A stretch of DNA of 64,000 bases from Gracilibacillus dipsosauri. GTDB taxonomy: Bacteria > Bacillota > Bacilli > Bacillales > Amphibacillaceae. The notes under the pieces were generated by a model that was given only the letters and a program-made list of their open reading frames with translations, was not told the origin of the DNA and did no database searches. Shown one piece after another: positions 16,568-24,704 of this stretch. Within the stretch, counting starts at the first letter, position 1. Every line of letters starts with the position of its first letter. The stretch is from positions 186,001-250,000 of the forward strand of contig NZ_QGTD01000011.1 of the NCBI RefSeq assembly GCF_003176895.1. Direction: 5' to 3'. A program made the translations under genes and the position numbers.

Positions 16568-16715
16568 TTTTCAAGATAGAGGAATATATCCTGGTAAAGA
16601 GAGAAACATGAGAGCGTTTCGCCAAGATAAAAAAATATCTCTTGGTAATCTAAGCAATTCAATGTACTGTTACCAAGATGAAAATTCTGGCTTTTACCAT
16701 TATATAGAAAGCATC
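16568..16715 (+). repeat. Degenerate 51-bp tandem repeat of hairpins (three units)
   Basis: CAAGAT recurs at 16572, 16623 and 16674, exactly 51 bp apart. Each copy sits at the left of a small dyad of the form CCAAGATA...TATC(T)CTTGG, clearest in the middle unit (16622-16644). The flanks of the units are only loosely alike. An open frame across it has no ribosome site and is not considered a gene. Confidence 0.5.
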
Positions 16716-16740
16716 CATGTATACATTCCTCAAAAATTCA

Positions 16741-16779
16741 CGGCACATTGTAGGATAACTTGATCCATACAATGTGCCG
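16741..16779 (-). terminator. Terminator-like hairpin after the alcohol dehydrogenase
   Basis: CGGCACATTGTA pairs perfectly (12 bp) with TACAATGTGCCG across 15 nt, 10 bp past the dehydrogenase stop. On the minus strand it is followed by TGAATTTTTG. Confidence 0.75.
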
Positions 16780-16788
16780 CATTTGTAT

Positions 16789-17955
16789 TTATAGTGATGC
16801 TTTATAAATGGCTATTGCATCAGCTCTGTTTAATTTTTTGAAATTGCCAAATTCACTTTTTGCGATGACTGTTTTGTCTGCCATTACGTCGATGGAATCG
16901 TCTGTTATACCATAATCTCCAAGTGTGGAAGGGGCATCAATGCTGTTCCAAAAGTCTCGAAGCTTGTCGATTCCCTCTAGTCCAATTTCTTTATCAGATT
17001 TTCCTTCTGGATCCACGTCAAATACTCTTATCGCTAATTGCTTGAACCGTCCTACATTCTCGTCAATAGCATATTTCATCCAATTAGGGAAAAGAATCGC
17101 TAAACCTCCGCCGTGCGGAATATCATGGACGGCAGAAACGGCATGTTCTAGATTATGGGTTGCCCAGTCGCCGTGATATCCCATATTTACCATTCCATTA
17201 AGAGCCATTGTTCCATTATAAAGAATGGTTTCTCTATGATCTGTATTTTTAAGATCCTCTAGTAATTTAGGGGCTGTCTCGATCACCGTTTTTAAAATGC
17301 CTTCTACCATTCGATCCTGTAGAAGAGTATTTTCTTCATGATGAAAATAATGCTCTAATGCATGGGACATAATGTCTACCATTCCATATATGGTTTGGTC
17401 CTTAGGTACAGTTTTTGTGAAATCTGGATCTAAAATAGAAAAAGTAGGGAATGAATAGGGGCTACCCCAACCATGCTTTTCATTCGTTTCCCAATTCGTA
17501 ATAACAGACCCTGAATTCATTTCAGATCCTGTTGCTGCAAGGGTGAGTACTGTTCCGAAATCTAGTGCTCCATTTGCAGTTTCTTTCTTCGTTACAATAT
17601 CCCAAATATCTGTTTCAGATTTAGCTCCTACCGCGATGGCTTTCGTACAATCAATTGTACTGCCTCCACCAACAGCGAGAATGAAATCTATCTGTTCTTT
17701 TTTACAAATTTCAATACCTTTCCTTGCTGTTGTCACTCGTGGATTCGGTTCAACACCACTAAGTTCGAAAATTTTCTTACCTGCTTTATGTAATATCTGG
17801 GTAACCTGATCATATAAGCCATTACGCTTAATGCTTCCTCCACCATATACAAGTAAAATATTTTCTCCATACTTCGTTATTTCATCAGATAGATTAGTGA
17901 GCTGCCCTTTACCGAAATAGAGCTTTGTTGGATTGTAAAATGTGAATTTTTGCAT
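16789..17955 (-). CDS. Iron-containing alcohol dehydrogenase (YugJ/BdhA-like)
   Basis: The 388-residue group III (Fe-ADH) enzyme reduces aldehydes such as butyraldehyde with NAD(P)H. The cofactor motif is [14 protein letters not shown]. The metal ligands are visible in [12 protein letters not shown] and in [14 protein letters not shown] (Asp and three His). It begins [17 protein letters not shown], typical of the YugJ/YugK NADH-dependent butanol dehydrogenase branch. The start follows AGGAGGAAAAATC. It is monocistronic with its own terminator. The physiological substrate is unknown. Confidence 0.9.
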   Translation of the reverse strand: MQKFTFYNPTKLYFGKGQLTNLSDEITKYGENILLVYGGGSIKRNGLYDQVTQILHKAGKKIFELSGVEPNPRVTTARKGIEICKKEQIDFILAVGGGSTIDCTKAIAVGAKSETDIWDIVTKKETANGALDFGTVLTLAATGSEMNSGSVITNWETNEKHGWGSPYSFPTFSILDPDFTKTVPKDQTIYGMVDIMSHALEHYFHHEENTLLQDRMVEGILKTVIETAPKLLEDLKNTDHRETILYNGTMALNGMVNMGYHGDWATHNLEHAVSAVHDIPHGGGLAILFPNWMKYAIDENVGRFKQLAIRVFDVDPEGKSDKEIGLEGIDKLRDFWNSIDAPSTLGDYGITDDSIDVMADKTVIAKSEFGNFKKLNRADAIAIYKASL

Positions 17956-18149
17956 GATTTTTCCTCCTATTCACCATAATAGAAACCACATCTTTAAATA
18001 TCGCAATAATCTTAATTTATGTAAAGAATTTTGTTTTATCCTTAGCCACGAGCTAGTAATGTTTAATATTTGGAGAAAAAGGAATAGTATTGGTAGAATA
18101 TAAATGTAAGCCATTAATGGTTTTATATACTATCATAAAATTGGTTGAT

Positions 18150-18265
18150 AGTATAAGTAAAACTTAGGCTTTCGTCATTACTTGCACCCAAAGGGCACAA
18201 GTCATTCTTTAGCAAGTAAAATACTCTTGCTAAGTAATGCTACGACGATAAGCCAAGTTTTCTAA
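18150..18265 (-). repeat. Dispersed repeat element, diverged copy C, in the ohr leader region
   Basis: Read on the minus strand it starts TTAGAAAACTTGGCTTATCGTC and later contains AAGTTTTACTTATACT. Both match corresponding blocks of copies A and B. Between them is unrelated sequence with a perfect TTAGCAAG/CTTGCTAA dyad. The ends are mutually complementary, so the whole element can fold into one long imperfect hairpin. It finishes 22 bp before the ohr start codon. Confidence 0.55.
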
Positions 18266-18287
18266 TTAAAAAAAGGAGTGGATAAGT

Positions 18288-18707
18288 ATGAGTAATGTAT
18301 TATTTACATCAAAAGCAACTGCTAAAGGTGGCCGCGATGGTCATGTAAAGTCAGATGATGGGTTAATTGATTTAAATCTAGTGAATCCAGCAGGTGATAG
18401 TAGTGGTACAGGCTCCAATCCTGAACAATTATTTGCTGCAGGATATTCAGCCTGCTATGATGGTGCATTAAACCTAATGGCTTCTAAACAAAAAAAGGAC
18501 ATTGATTCCTCTATTACTGCAGAAGTAAGTCTCCTTAAAGACACTGATGATGGTGGATTTAAAATTGGTGTTGTTTTGAATGTAGAGATTAAAGGTGTAT
18601 CTCAAGAAGAAGCAGAAGAGCTTGCAAAAGCTGCACATGATTTCTGCCCATATTCCAAAGCAACTAGAGGAAACATTGACGTGGAGTTAAAAACAAAAGC
18701 AGTTTAA
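18288..18707 (+). CDS. ohr: Organic hydroperoxide resistance protein, Ohr
   Basis: Ohr reduces organic hydroperoxides through two active-site cysteines using lipoylated partners. The 139-residue OsmC/Ohr-fold protein has Cys56 in YSACYDGAL and Cys120 in HDFCPYSKATRGN, with the Ohr-specific NPEQLFAAGY segment and a conserved Arg region near the N-terminus. It begins after AAAAGGAGTGGATAAGT. It is monocistronic, closed by a strong terminator, and preceded by a repeat element that may lie in its leader. No ohrR gene or obvious OhrR operator is next to it. Confidence 0.93.
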   Translation: MSNVLFTSKATAKGGRDGHVKSDDGLIDLNLVNPAGDSSGTGSNPEQLFAAGYSACYDGALNLMASKQKKDIDSSITAEVSLLKDTDDGGFKIGVVLNVEIKGVSQEEAEELAKAAHDFCPYSKATRGNIDVELKTKAV

Positions 18708-18721
18708 AAAACATAATAAGA

Positions 18722-18753
18722 GGCCCTCACCACATTAGGTGAAGGGCCTTTTT
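18722..18753 (+). terminator. Terminator after ohr
   Basis: GGCCCTCACC pairs with GGTGAAGGGCC (one bulged A) across 6 nt and is followed by TTTTT. Confidence 0.9.
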
Positions 18754-18755
18754 AG

Positions 18756-18875
18756 TTATTGTTTATTTTGAAAAAGATCCTGAAATGCATGGAAAACCTC
18801 TATCCCTTGATATACAAATAGGGAAATAGCTGTTATAGAAAACATTCCGATCATAATAAAACGCGCCCAAAGCAT
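18756..18875 (-). CDS. Small membrane protein, 39 residues
   Basis: The ATG at 18875 follows the very strong site GGAGAGGAGGAGG by 4 nt. The product has one membrane helix (FIMIGMFSITAISLFVYQG) and a short C-terminal part, YQGIEVFHAFQDLFQNKQ. It lies 26 bp downstream of the next minus-strand gene and is probably co-transcribed with it. No family is recognised. It is too short for usual gene callers, but the ribosome site is convincing. Confidence 0.6.
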   Translation of the reverse strand: MLWARFIMIGMFSITAISLFVYQGIEVFHAFQDLFQNKQ

Positions 18876-18901
18876 GAAACCTCCTCCTCTCCTTCTTAAA
18901 C

Positions 18902-19216
18902 TTATCCTTTAAGAGAGAGGTGGGTGATCAAATAATTTGATTGACACATTTTTGGAATGAGTTTTCTTTCTCTTATCTCTGTACTCGCAGTTCCGTTTGA
19001 AGTTAATACAATCGAAATCAGAATCGAACTCCAAATAAATGCTGATAGAATGAATAGTGAATTATCTGGTTGAAAATCAGTCTTCGAAACCGAATGATCT
19101 GCGACATCCATACTATGCTCCATCACGAGCACAGGGTGCATCGCTCCTGTTGAAATCGGGAGCATGCCATGAATAAGAATAGTGAACAAGAAGATGAGGG
19201 CAACATATTTTTTCAA
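18902..19216 (-). CDS. Hypothetical membrane protein with His/Met-rich segment
   Basis: The ~104-residue protein has an N-terminal signal-like segment (YVALIFLFTILIHGML), a short extracytoplasmic part rich in Met and His (GAMHPVLVMEHSMDVADHS), a second membrane helix (SAFIWSSILISIVLT) and a basic tail. The TTG at 19216 is preferred because GGAGGG lies 7 nt upstream; the ATG at 19231 would put that site inside the gene. The Met/His cluster could bind copper or another metal, but this is a guess. No family was recognised. Confidence 0.6.
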   Translation of the reverse strand: MKKYVALIFLFTILIHGMLPISTGAMHPVLVMEHSMDVADHSVSKTDFQPDNSLFILSAFIWSSILISIVLTSNGTASTEIRERKLIPKMCQSNYLITHLSLKG

Positions 19217-19329
19217 TTCTAATCCCTCCATTTTTAAACCATTCTCATTATATGTTCATTATACGCTTCAGATGACAATTCGTAAAGCAAGTGAAAGATC
19301 GGAGTCTAATCAATTAGATAAGCTTCACC

Positions 19330-20508
19330 TTATAAAACATATTTGTTGCGACTAGCACCAATACCAAAGCCAATCATTACGATCGTTACAAGGATAATGG
19401 CCATAAGAGAATTATCCCAGCTTCCAGTAAGATCAAATAATAATCCAACGATAATTGGTCCTACAGAAGCTAAAAGGTATCCAAATGACTGGGCCATCCC
19501 TGATAACTCTGCAGCTTGTCTGGCATTTTTTGTCCGTAGACCTAGAAGTGCTAATGCTAAGCTAATACTAGAGCCTAACGTAAAACCGATAAGCGTAATC
19601 GAAATTGTTGTTAGGATAATGGATGAGTGAAATAGTAACCCAATATAGCCGATAACTCCTGCACTACCGAAACCAAGAACGAGACTTCTTTGATTCTTTA
19701 ATTTACCAGCAATAATAGGGGTAAGAAAGGTTGCTGGAAGACTTATAAATTGCATATAGGCGACAAACCAACCGGCAGTTGATGGTAAAAATCCATCTGC
19801 GATCAGAATCTCAGAAAGCCATGAAATCGTCACATAAAATAAGAAGGATTGAAGCCCCATAAATATGGTAACCTGCCAAGCAATACCAGATTTGAGCATC
19901 TTTCTAGCACTAGGCTCATATAGTTTTAAATCCTTTTCAGCTGGGGTGTTCTTCATCACAAATAGCCAAATAGCTATTCCAATTATTGTTATAACACTCC
20001 AGCTTGCCAGGGACAACTTCCAGCCGAGATCTATACCAGATGTTAGTGGGACACTGAGACCAGATCCAGCTGCTGCAAATGTAGACATACAGGTTGTATA
20101 TAATCCTGTCATGATACCAATTTTACTAGGAAAGCTCCCTTTTATGAGACTCGGAAGAATAACGTTAATGATCGCAATACCAACGCCAACCAACGTGGTT
20201 CCGAGATAGAGAAGAGCGATTGTTGCAATGGATCGGATCCAAATTCCACTCATTAAAATAATTAATCCAATCAGTAATGCACGCATATTTCCAATTCGAT
20301 TTGCTAACCTTGGTGCAATTGGAGACATGAAGGCAAATGCCAGTAGTGGTAGACTAGTAATGAACCCTACGCTCCAGTTACTAAGGGATAAATCATCACG
20401 AATCATACCTATTATAGGTCCAACCGATGTAATGGCAGGACGTAAATTGAAGGAAAGTATAATAATTCCAATGATTAAAAGCACTGTCTTTTTTTTAGTT
20501 AACTGCAT
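19330..20508 (-). CDS. MFS transporter, CynX/NimT family
   Basis: The 392-residue protein has twelve predicted membrane segments and the CynX/NimT-type opening SFNLRPAITSVGPIIGMI. The loop 2-3 MFS motif is in PRLANRIGNMRALLIG. Family members include cyanate and nitroimidazole transporters. A GxxGxxxGG-like motif is not seen in helix 5, so antiport is uncertain. The ATG follows AGGTGAAAATCA. It stands alone, divergent from the signal peptidase. The substrate is unknown. Confidence 0.85.
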   Translation of the reverse strand: MQLTKKKTVLLIIGIIILSFNLRPAITSVGPIIGMIRDDLSLSNWSVGFITSLPLLAFAFMSPIAPRLANRIGNMRALLIGLIILMSGIWIRSIATIALLYLGTTLVGVGIAIINVILPSLIKGSFPSKIGIMTGLYTTCMSTFAAAGSGLSVPLTSGIDLGWKLSLASWSVITIIGIAIWLFVMKNTPAEKDLKLYEPSARKMLKSGIAWQVTIFMGLQSFLFYVTISWLSEILIADGFLPSTAGWFVAYMQFISLPATFLTPIIAGKLKNQRSLVLGFGSAGVIGYIGLLFHSSIILTTISITLIGFTLGSSISLALALLGLRTKNARQAAELSGMAQSFGYLLASVGPIIVGLLFDLTGSWDNSLMAIILVTIVMIGFGIGASRNKYVL

Positions 20509-20693
20509 TGATTTTCACCTGTTTCATAAGTTTTAATATCTATTCACATACAAATTATGTTAATATAATAGAAGAACACCTTATCTATCTTCGTAATTCA
20601 TAGATAGAAAAATGGTAAGCTAATACCCTATAAAGGATAGCACAAAAACTTTATAAAAAAAATTTCCTTAGTTCAGACGAAAGAAGGTTACCT

Positions 20694-21242
20694 ATGGATA
20701 ACAAATTTATATCAGAATTACTCTCATGGTTAAAAGCACTATTAATAGCAGTAGTTATTGTTCTAGTTTGTCGCCATTTTTTATTCACTCCATCTATTGT
20801 TAAGGGTGAGTCCATGATGCCTAATTTACAGGATGGGGATCGCATTATTTTAAGTAAGATAAGTGAAATAGAGCGATTTGACGAAATAGCTTTCGAAGCC
20901 CCGGACTCTGAAGATAATTATGTTAAAAGAGTAATTGGTATTCCAGGTGATAGTATCGAAATGAAAAATGACCATTTATTCATAAACGGCAAGGAATATA
21001 AAGAAGATTACTTGACAGCATACAAAGAAACGCTACCTGAAGGGGAAAGCTTAACGAATGATTTTACCCTCTATAATTTGACAGGTGAAGAAACAGTTCC
21101 TGATGGGAAATTCTTTGTGCTTGGAGATAATCGTCGTGTGAGCAAGGATAGTCGCTCCTTTGGATTCATTGATGAGGAATCCATTATTGGAGATGTGAAA
21201 ATGAGAATCTGGCCACTCGATTCGATTGGGTGGATCAACTAG
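20694..21242 (+). CDS. lepB: Type I signal peptidase
   Basis: This enzyme cleaves signal peptides of exported proteins at the outer membrane face. The 182-residue protein has one N-terminal membrane anchor (residues ~13-30). The catalytic Ser40 is in KGESMMPNL, Lys78 is in NYVKRVIGIPGD, and the C-terminal box is GDNRRVSKDSRSFGFI. The length and single anchor match the Bacillus SipS/SipT class. The ATG at 20694 follows AAGAAGGTTACCT. It is monocistronic, ending just before the thiamine riboswitch. Confidence 0.93.
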   Translation: MDNKFISELLSWLKALLIAVVIVLVCRHFLFTPSIVKGESMMPNLQDGDRIILSKISEIERFDEIAFEAPDSEDNYVKRVIGIPGDSIEMKNDHLFINGKEYKEDYLTAYKETLPEGESLTNDFTLYNLTGEETVPDGKFFVLGDNRRVSKDSRSFGFIDEESIIGDVKMRIWPLDSIGWIN

Positions 21243-21310
21243 ACATATATATCGCTTTCTTGACAGAATGGAACTCACATGTTTTATTAGAATTAATTGA
21301 ATACAAAAAT

Positions 21311-21404
21311 TCCACTAGGGGTGCCATCGGAATGGCTGAGATAAGAATAGTTCTTCTTGATCCCTTTGAACCTGAACTAGTTAAAGCTGGCGGAGGGAAG
21401 TGGA
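21311..21404 (+). promoter_or_regulatory. TPP riboswitch (THI element)
   Basis: The conserved TPP aptamer blocks are present in order: GGGGTGCC (P1/P2 side), GGCTGAGATAA, then CCCTTTGAACCTGA, and GGCGGAGGGAA closing into the P1 strand (CCACT/AGTGG). It is followed by an intrinsic terminator and then thiD, so thiamine pyrophosphate is expected to shut off the thiDME operon. Confidence 0.96.
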
Positions 21405-21437
21405 GTCGGTCAAAAGTGATAGATTGATGTAATAAAT

Positions 21438-21471
21438 AACCGCTCCATTTATATAAGGGGCGGTTTTTTTA
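21438..21471 (+). terminator. Riboswitch-controlled terminator before thiD
   Basis: AACCGCTCC pairs with GGGGCGGTT (one G-U) across 10 nt and is followed by seven T's. It lies between the TPP aptamer and the thiD start and is the likely expression platform. Confidence 0.9.
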
Positions 21472-21508
21472 TTTCCCTTCATTTCGTAAAAAGAGAGGAG
21501 AAAGGTTT

Positions 21509-22333
21509 ATGTCCAATCAAATAGTAAGTGCAGTAACGATAGCCGGTACAGATCCTTCTGGTGGTGCAGGGATCCAAGCAGATCTAAAAACATTTCAGGA
21601 AAGAGAAGTCTATGGAATGAGTGTCATTACATCGGTTGTCGCACAAAACACTAAGGGGGTAAAGGCAGTAGAGCATCTCCCCATTGATTTTATAGAAAAA
21701 CAGTTTGATGCGGTATGGGAGGACATTACCCCACATGCCGTCAAGACTGGAATGATTGCTACCATTGAGATGATGGAGCTCATTGCAAAAAAACTTACAA
21801 ACAGTAAAATCCCATTTGTTATTGATCCAGTGATGATTGCTAAAAGTGGTGATCCATTAATGGAAGAGAAGTCTCGCGAGGTTATTCGGGATATACTCCT
21901 ACCACTTGCAACGGTTGTTACGCCAAACGTACCAGAAGCAGAGTTTCTAGTAGGTTTTTCCATCAACTCACAAAAGGACACTGAAAAAGCAGCCAAAGTG
22001 TTGGTCCATCAATTAGGGGCAAAAGCGGCTGTAGTGAAAGGTGGACATCTTGATGGCGATGCGAAGGATGTATTATATGATGGGGCTCAATTTGATTATT
22101 TCAGTACGAAAAGAATCGATACACCTCACACCCACGGAACAGGCTGTACGTTCTCAGCAGCCATTACGGCCGAGCTAGCTAAAGGTAAATCAATTAATGA
22201 AGCGGTGGGGCTTGGAAAAGAATTTATTACAGATGCTATTCAACATTCTCTGTTACTGGGCAAAGGGAATGGCCCAACTAATCATTGGGGATATCGACTA
22301 AAAGGATTACCAAATAGAGGAGAAATGGAATAA
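21509..22333 (+). CDS. thiD: Hydroxymethylpyrimidine / phosphomethylpyrimidine kinase
   Basis: ThiD phosphorylates HMP and HMP-P to HMP-PP for thiamine synthesis. The 274-residue ribokinase-fold enzyme has the N-terminal substrate loop AGTDPSGGAGIQADLKTF, the VIDPVMIAKSGD segment, and the C-terminal anion hole with catalytic Cys in HTHGTGCTFSAAI. It is the first gene of thiD-thiM-thiE behind the TPP riboswitch. The ATG follows GAGAGGAGAAAGGTTT. Its stop overlaps the thiM start by 1 nt. Confidence 0.95.
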   Translation: MSNQIVSAVTIAGTDPSGGAGIQADLKTFQEREVYGMSVITSVVAQNTKGVKAVEHLPIDFIEKQFDAVWEDITPHAVKTGMIATIEMMELIAKKLTNSKIPFVIDPVMIAKSGDPLMEEKSREVIRDILLPLATVVTPNVPEAEFLVGFSINSQKDTEKAAKVLVHQLGAKAAVVKGGHLDGDAKDVLYDGAQFDYFSTKRIDTPHTHGTGCTFSAAITAELAKGKSINEAVGLGKEFITDAIQHSLLLGKGNGPTNHWGYRLKGLPNRGEME

Positions 22334-23139
22334 TGAAGCTAACACAGATTCAACTATTACAGGAAAAGCAACCATTAATTCATAATATTACCAACCAAGT
22401 AGTGATGAACTTTACAGCAAATGGCTTATATGCAATAGGTGCATCACCTGTTATGGCGCATGCTAAAGAAGAAGTAGAGGAAATGGCTCAAATAGCGGAT
22501 GCGGTCGTTTTAAATATTGGTACATTGACGCAAGATCAGGTGGATGCCATGATCCTTGCAGGTAAATCAGCTAATAAAGCGGGAGTGCCCGTCGTTTTAG
22601 ATCCAGTAGGTGTAGGAGCAACTACATTTCGCACATCCTCTGCTTTAAGAATATTAGACGAAGTAGATGTAACGATTATAAGAGGAAATGCTGGTGAGGT
22701 TGCTAATTTAGCCGGTATGGAGGTAAAAGTGAAGGGGGTTGATGTGACGGGTGACCTTCAGAACGAAAATCTTGCAACACTTGCTGCTAAAAAATTTAAT
22801 ACAAATATTGCGATAACAGGGGAAGTGGATGTAGTGACAAATGGGCTATCAAGATATAGGATCACTAATGGTCATCCATTGCTAACAAAAGTCACAGGTA
22901 CAGGCTGTCTATTATCCGCTGTGATTGGGGCATTTTTAGCAGTAGAGAAGGATGTCTTAACCGCAGCTACTACAGCCATCAGCTATTATGGGGTTGCTGC
23001 TGAAGAAGCTGCCCAACAGTCCAATTTGCCAGGCAGTTTTCAAATCAACTTCTTGGATCAACTGAATCATTTAAACATGGAGGCTTTTGAGAGAAAATCA
23101 CGTATTTCAATGGGAACATTCGGGAGTGAACATTTTTGA
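22333..23139 (+). CDS. thiM: Hydroxyethylthiazole kinase
   Basis: ThiM phosphorylates the thiazole moiety for thiamine salvage. The 268-residue protein shows the HNITNQVVMNF start motif, VVLDPVGVGATTFR and the C-terminal VTGTGCLLSAVIGAF with the catalytic Cys. It lies between thiD and thiE with 1-nt overlaps on both sides, so translation is coupled. The presence of thiD, thiM and thiE without thiC/thiG here points to a salvage operon. Confidence 0.95.
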   Translation: MKLTQIQLLQEKQPLIHNITNQVVMNFTANGLYAIGASPVMAHAKEEVEEMAQIADAVVLNIGTLTQDQVDAMILAGKSANKAGVPVVLDPVGVGATTFRTSSALRILDEVDVTIIRGNAGEVANLAGMEVKVKGVDVTGDLQNENLATLAAKKFNTNIAITGEVDVVTNGLSRYRITNGHPLLTKVTGTGCLLSAVIGAFLAVEKDVLTAATTAISYYGVAAEEAAQQSNLPGSFQINFLDQLNHLNMEAFERKSRISMGTFGSEHF

Positions 23140-23783
23140 TGAAGCCGTCTATTTTGCAGGTTTATTTTATTTTAGGAACGAATAATACAGAACAAGATCC
23201 ATTAGAGGTATTGGAGGAAGCCCTTCAAGGAGGAGTGAGCCTTTTCCAATTTCGAGAAAAAGGGAAAGGAGCACTCATCGGAGAGGAAAAGAAGCAGATG
23301 GCTTTGAAGATGAAAGGGCTTTGTCACCAGTACGATGTCCCATTTCTGATTAATGATGATATCGATCTCGCGCTAGAAATCGGGGCAGATGGTGTTCATG
23401 TTGGGCAGGAGGATGAACCTTTTGTACAGGTGAAAAGCAGATGCCCGGATCATTGGATTATTGGTGTTTCTGCAACGAATGAAAAGGAAGCAATTAAAGC
23501 AAAAGAGGATGGAGCAGATTACATCGGAGTTGGCCCCATATATGGGACGAATACAAAGGAGGATGCAAAGCAGCCAATAGGAGAAAATGGTTTAAGGAAT
23601 ATTCGTGAGCAAGTCGGAGATTTGCCAATTGTGGCGATTGGTGGAATTAAGTTGGGCCATATATTCGGACTAAGAAAAGCTGGCGCGGATGGCGTATCTA
23701 TTATTACGGCCATTAGTCGTTCGAAAAAACCAAAGGAAATGGCTCACTTATTTAGAAAATTTGCTCATTATCAATCAAATTGA
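23139..23783 (+). CDS. thiE: Thiamine-phosphate synthase
   Basis: ThiE joins HMP-PP and thiazole phosphate to thiamine phosphate. The TIM-barrel protein has FQFREKGKG, NDDIDLALEIGADGVHVGQED, GVSATNEKEA, DYIGVGPIYGTNTKED and a C-terminal phosphate site AIGGI. The ATG at 23139 overlaps the thiM stop by 1 nt; the preceding TTG at 23136 is less likely. It gives 214 residues, the family's usual size. It is the last gene of the riboswitch operon. Confidence 0.95.
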   Translation: MKPSILQVYFILGTNNTEQDPLEVLEEALQGGVSLFQFREKGKGALIGEEKKQMALKMKGLCHQYDVPFLINDDIDLALEIGADGVHVGQEDEPFVQVKSRCPDHWIIGVSATNEKEAIKAKEDGADYIGVGPIYGTNTKEDAKQPIGENGLRNIREQVGDLPIVAIGGIKLGHIFGLRKAGADGVSIITAISRSKKPKEMAHLFRKFAHYQSN

Positions 23784-23841
23784 ATTAATAGCCACTTGCT
23801 TGGGTTGTCTGATAGACTAATATATAGAGGAGGCAGATAGG

Positions 23842-24366
23842 ATGCGTTTAAAGGATAAGAAAGTGATTGCATTATTAGAGGAAGACTTTGAAGATTTAGA
23901 ATTATGGTATCCTGTATTAAGATTGCGAGAAGAAGGCGCAATCGTAGATTTAGTCGCAAAAGAAGCGAAGAAAAAGTATTTCGGAAAATACGGAGTACCG
24001 GCAGAATCGGATTATAGTTTTTCACAAATCGATGTAAATGACTATGATGCGATACTCGTACCAGGTGGTTGGGCGCCTGATAAACTTAGGCGTTATCGAG
24101 AAGTGTTAGATATGGTGAGATCTATGAATGAGCAGCAAAAGCCAATTGGTCAGATTTGCCATGCTGGCTGGGTACTTATTTCTGCTGGCATTTTGCGAGG
24201 GAAAAAAGTCACCAGTACCCCAGGAATCAAGGATGATATGACTAACGCTGGTTCCTTATGGTTTGATGAAGCTGTCGTAACGGATGGACACATTGTTTCT
24301 AGCCGCAGACCACCAGATTTACCCCCATATGTAAAAGCATTTGCTGATCTACTAGCAGCAAATTAA
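23842..24366 (+). CDS. DJ-1/PfpI family protein (YfkM-like)
   Basis: The 174-residue class I amidotransferase-fold protein has the nucleophile elbow GQICHAGW (Cys106, His107) and the acidic partner near EEDFEDLE. This is the PfpI/YhbO/YfkM general-stress subgroup, to which chaperone, protease or deglycase activity has been attributed, with debate. It starts after ATAGAGGAGGCAGATAGG. It has its own terminator and follows thiE by 58 bp without sharing the pathway. Confidence 0.88.
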   Translation: MRLKDKKVIALLEEDFEDLELWYPVLRLREEGAIVDLVAKEAKKKYFGKYGVPAESDYSFSQIDVNDYDAILVPGGWAPDKLRRYREVLDMVRSMNEQQKPIGQICHAGWVLISAGILRGKKVTSTPGIKDDMTNAGSLWFDEAVVTDGHIVSSRRPPDLPPYVKAFADLLAAN

Positions 24367-24369
24367 GGA

Positions 24370-24394
24370 GGAGCCGCAGAAGGCTCCTTTTTTT
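24370..24394 (+). terminator. Terminator after the PfpI-like gene
   Basis: GGAGCC / GGCTCC with a 6-nt loop and seven T's, 3 nt after the stop codon. Its T-run merges into repeat copy B. Confidence 0.85.
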
Positions 24395-24516
24395 ACACGT
24401 TAGAAAAGTATAAAATCTTTACACAGCAGAAGTTCGACGTAGCGGAGATTTTAAGGTGCCAAGTATAAGCAAAACTAGGCATTCTCCAAAAGACGAGCGA
24501 ATGCGAGTTTTTCTAA
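24391..24516 (-). repeat. Dispersed repeat element, copy B
   Basis: Read on the minus strand it runs from TTAGAAAAACTCGCATTCGC to CTAACGTGTAAAA and aligns end to end with copy A at 8261-8385 (roughly 75% identity by eye, with small indels). Shared blocks include GCTTATACTT, CTACGTCGA and AGATTTTATA. The remaining 190 bp to the next gene show no other feature. Confidence 0.75.
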
Positions 24517-24704
24517 CATTATTTTTTGGTGAAGATGTGCTTATCTAGCATTTTTAACTTGAAATGATGAAGAGATTTGATACAATGAAGCTTATCGTTT
24601 TTGTTAAAGTACTAGCAGAGTAAATGCTGGAAAAAAAGCAGTAGATGGAATGGCAATGGGTACACTACCTACATTTTAGCCAGTAGTTAGGGGCGGAATA
24701 CGAA

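Noticed and set aside
16530-16763. Open frame of 77 codons after ytzI
   Set aside because: No Shine-Dalgarno before its start, composition unlike a protein, and it overlaps periodic hairpins and the terminator at 16741.
21230-21427. Open frame of 65 codons between lepB and thiD
   Set aside because: It runs through the TPP aptamer, whose conserved RNA blocks explain the sequence; no ribosome site.
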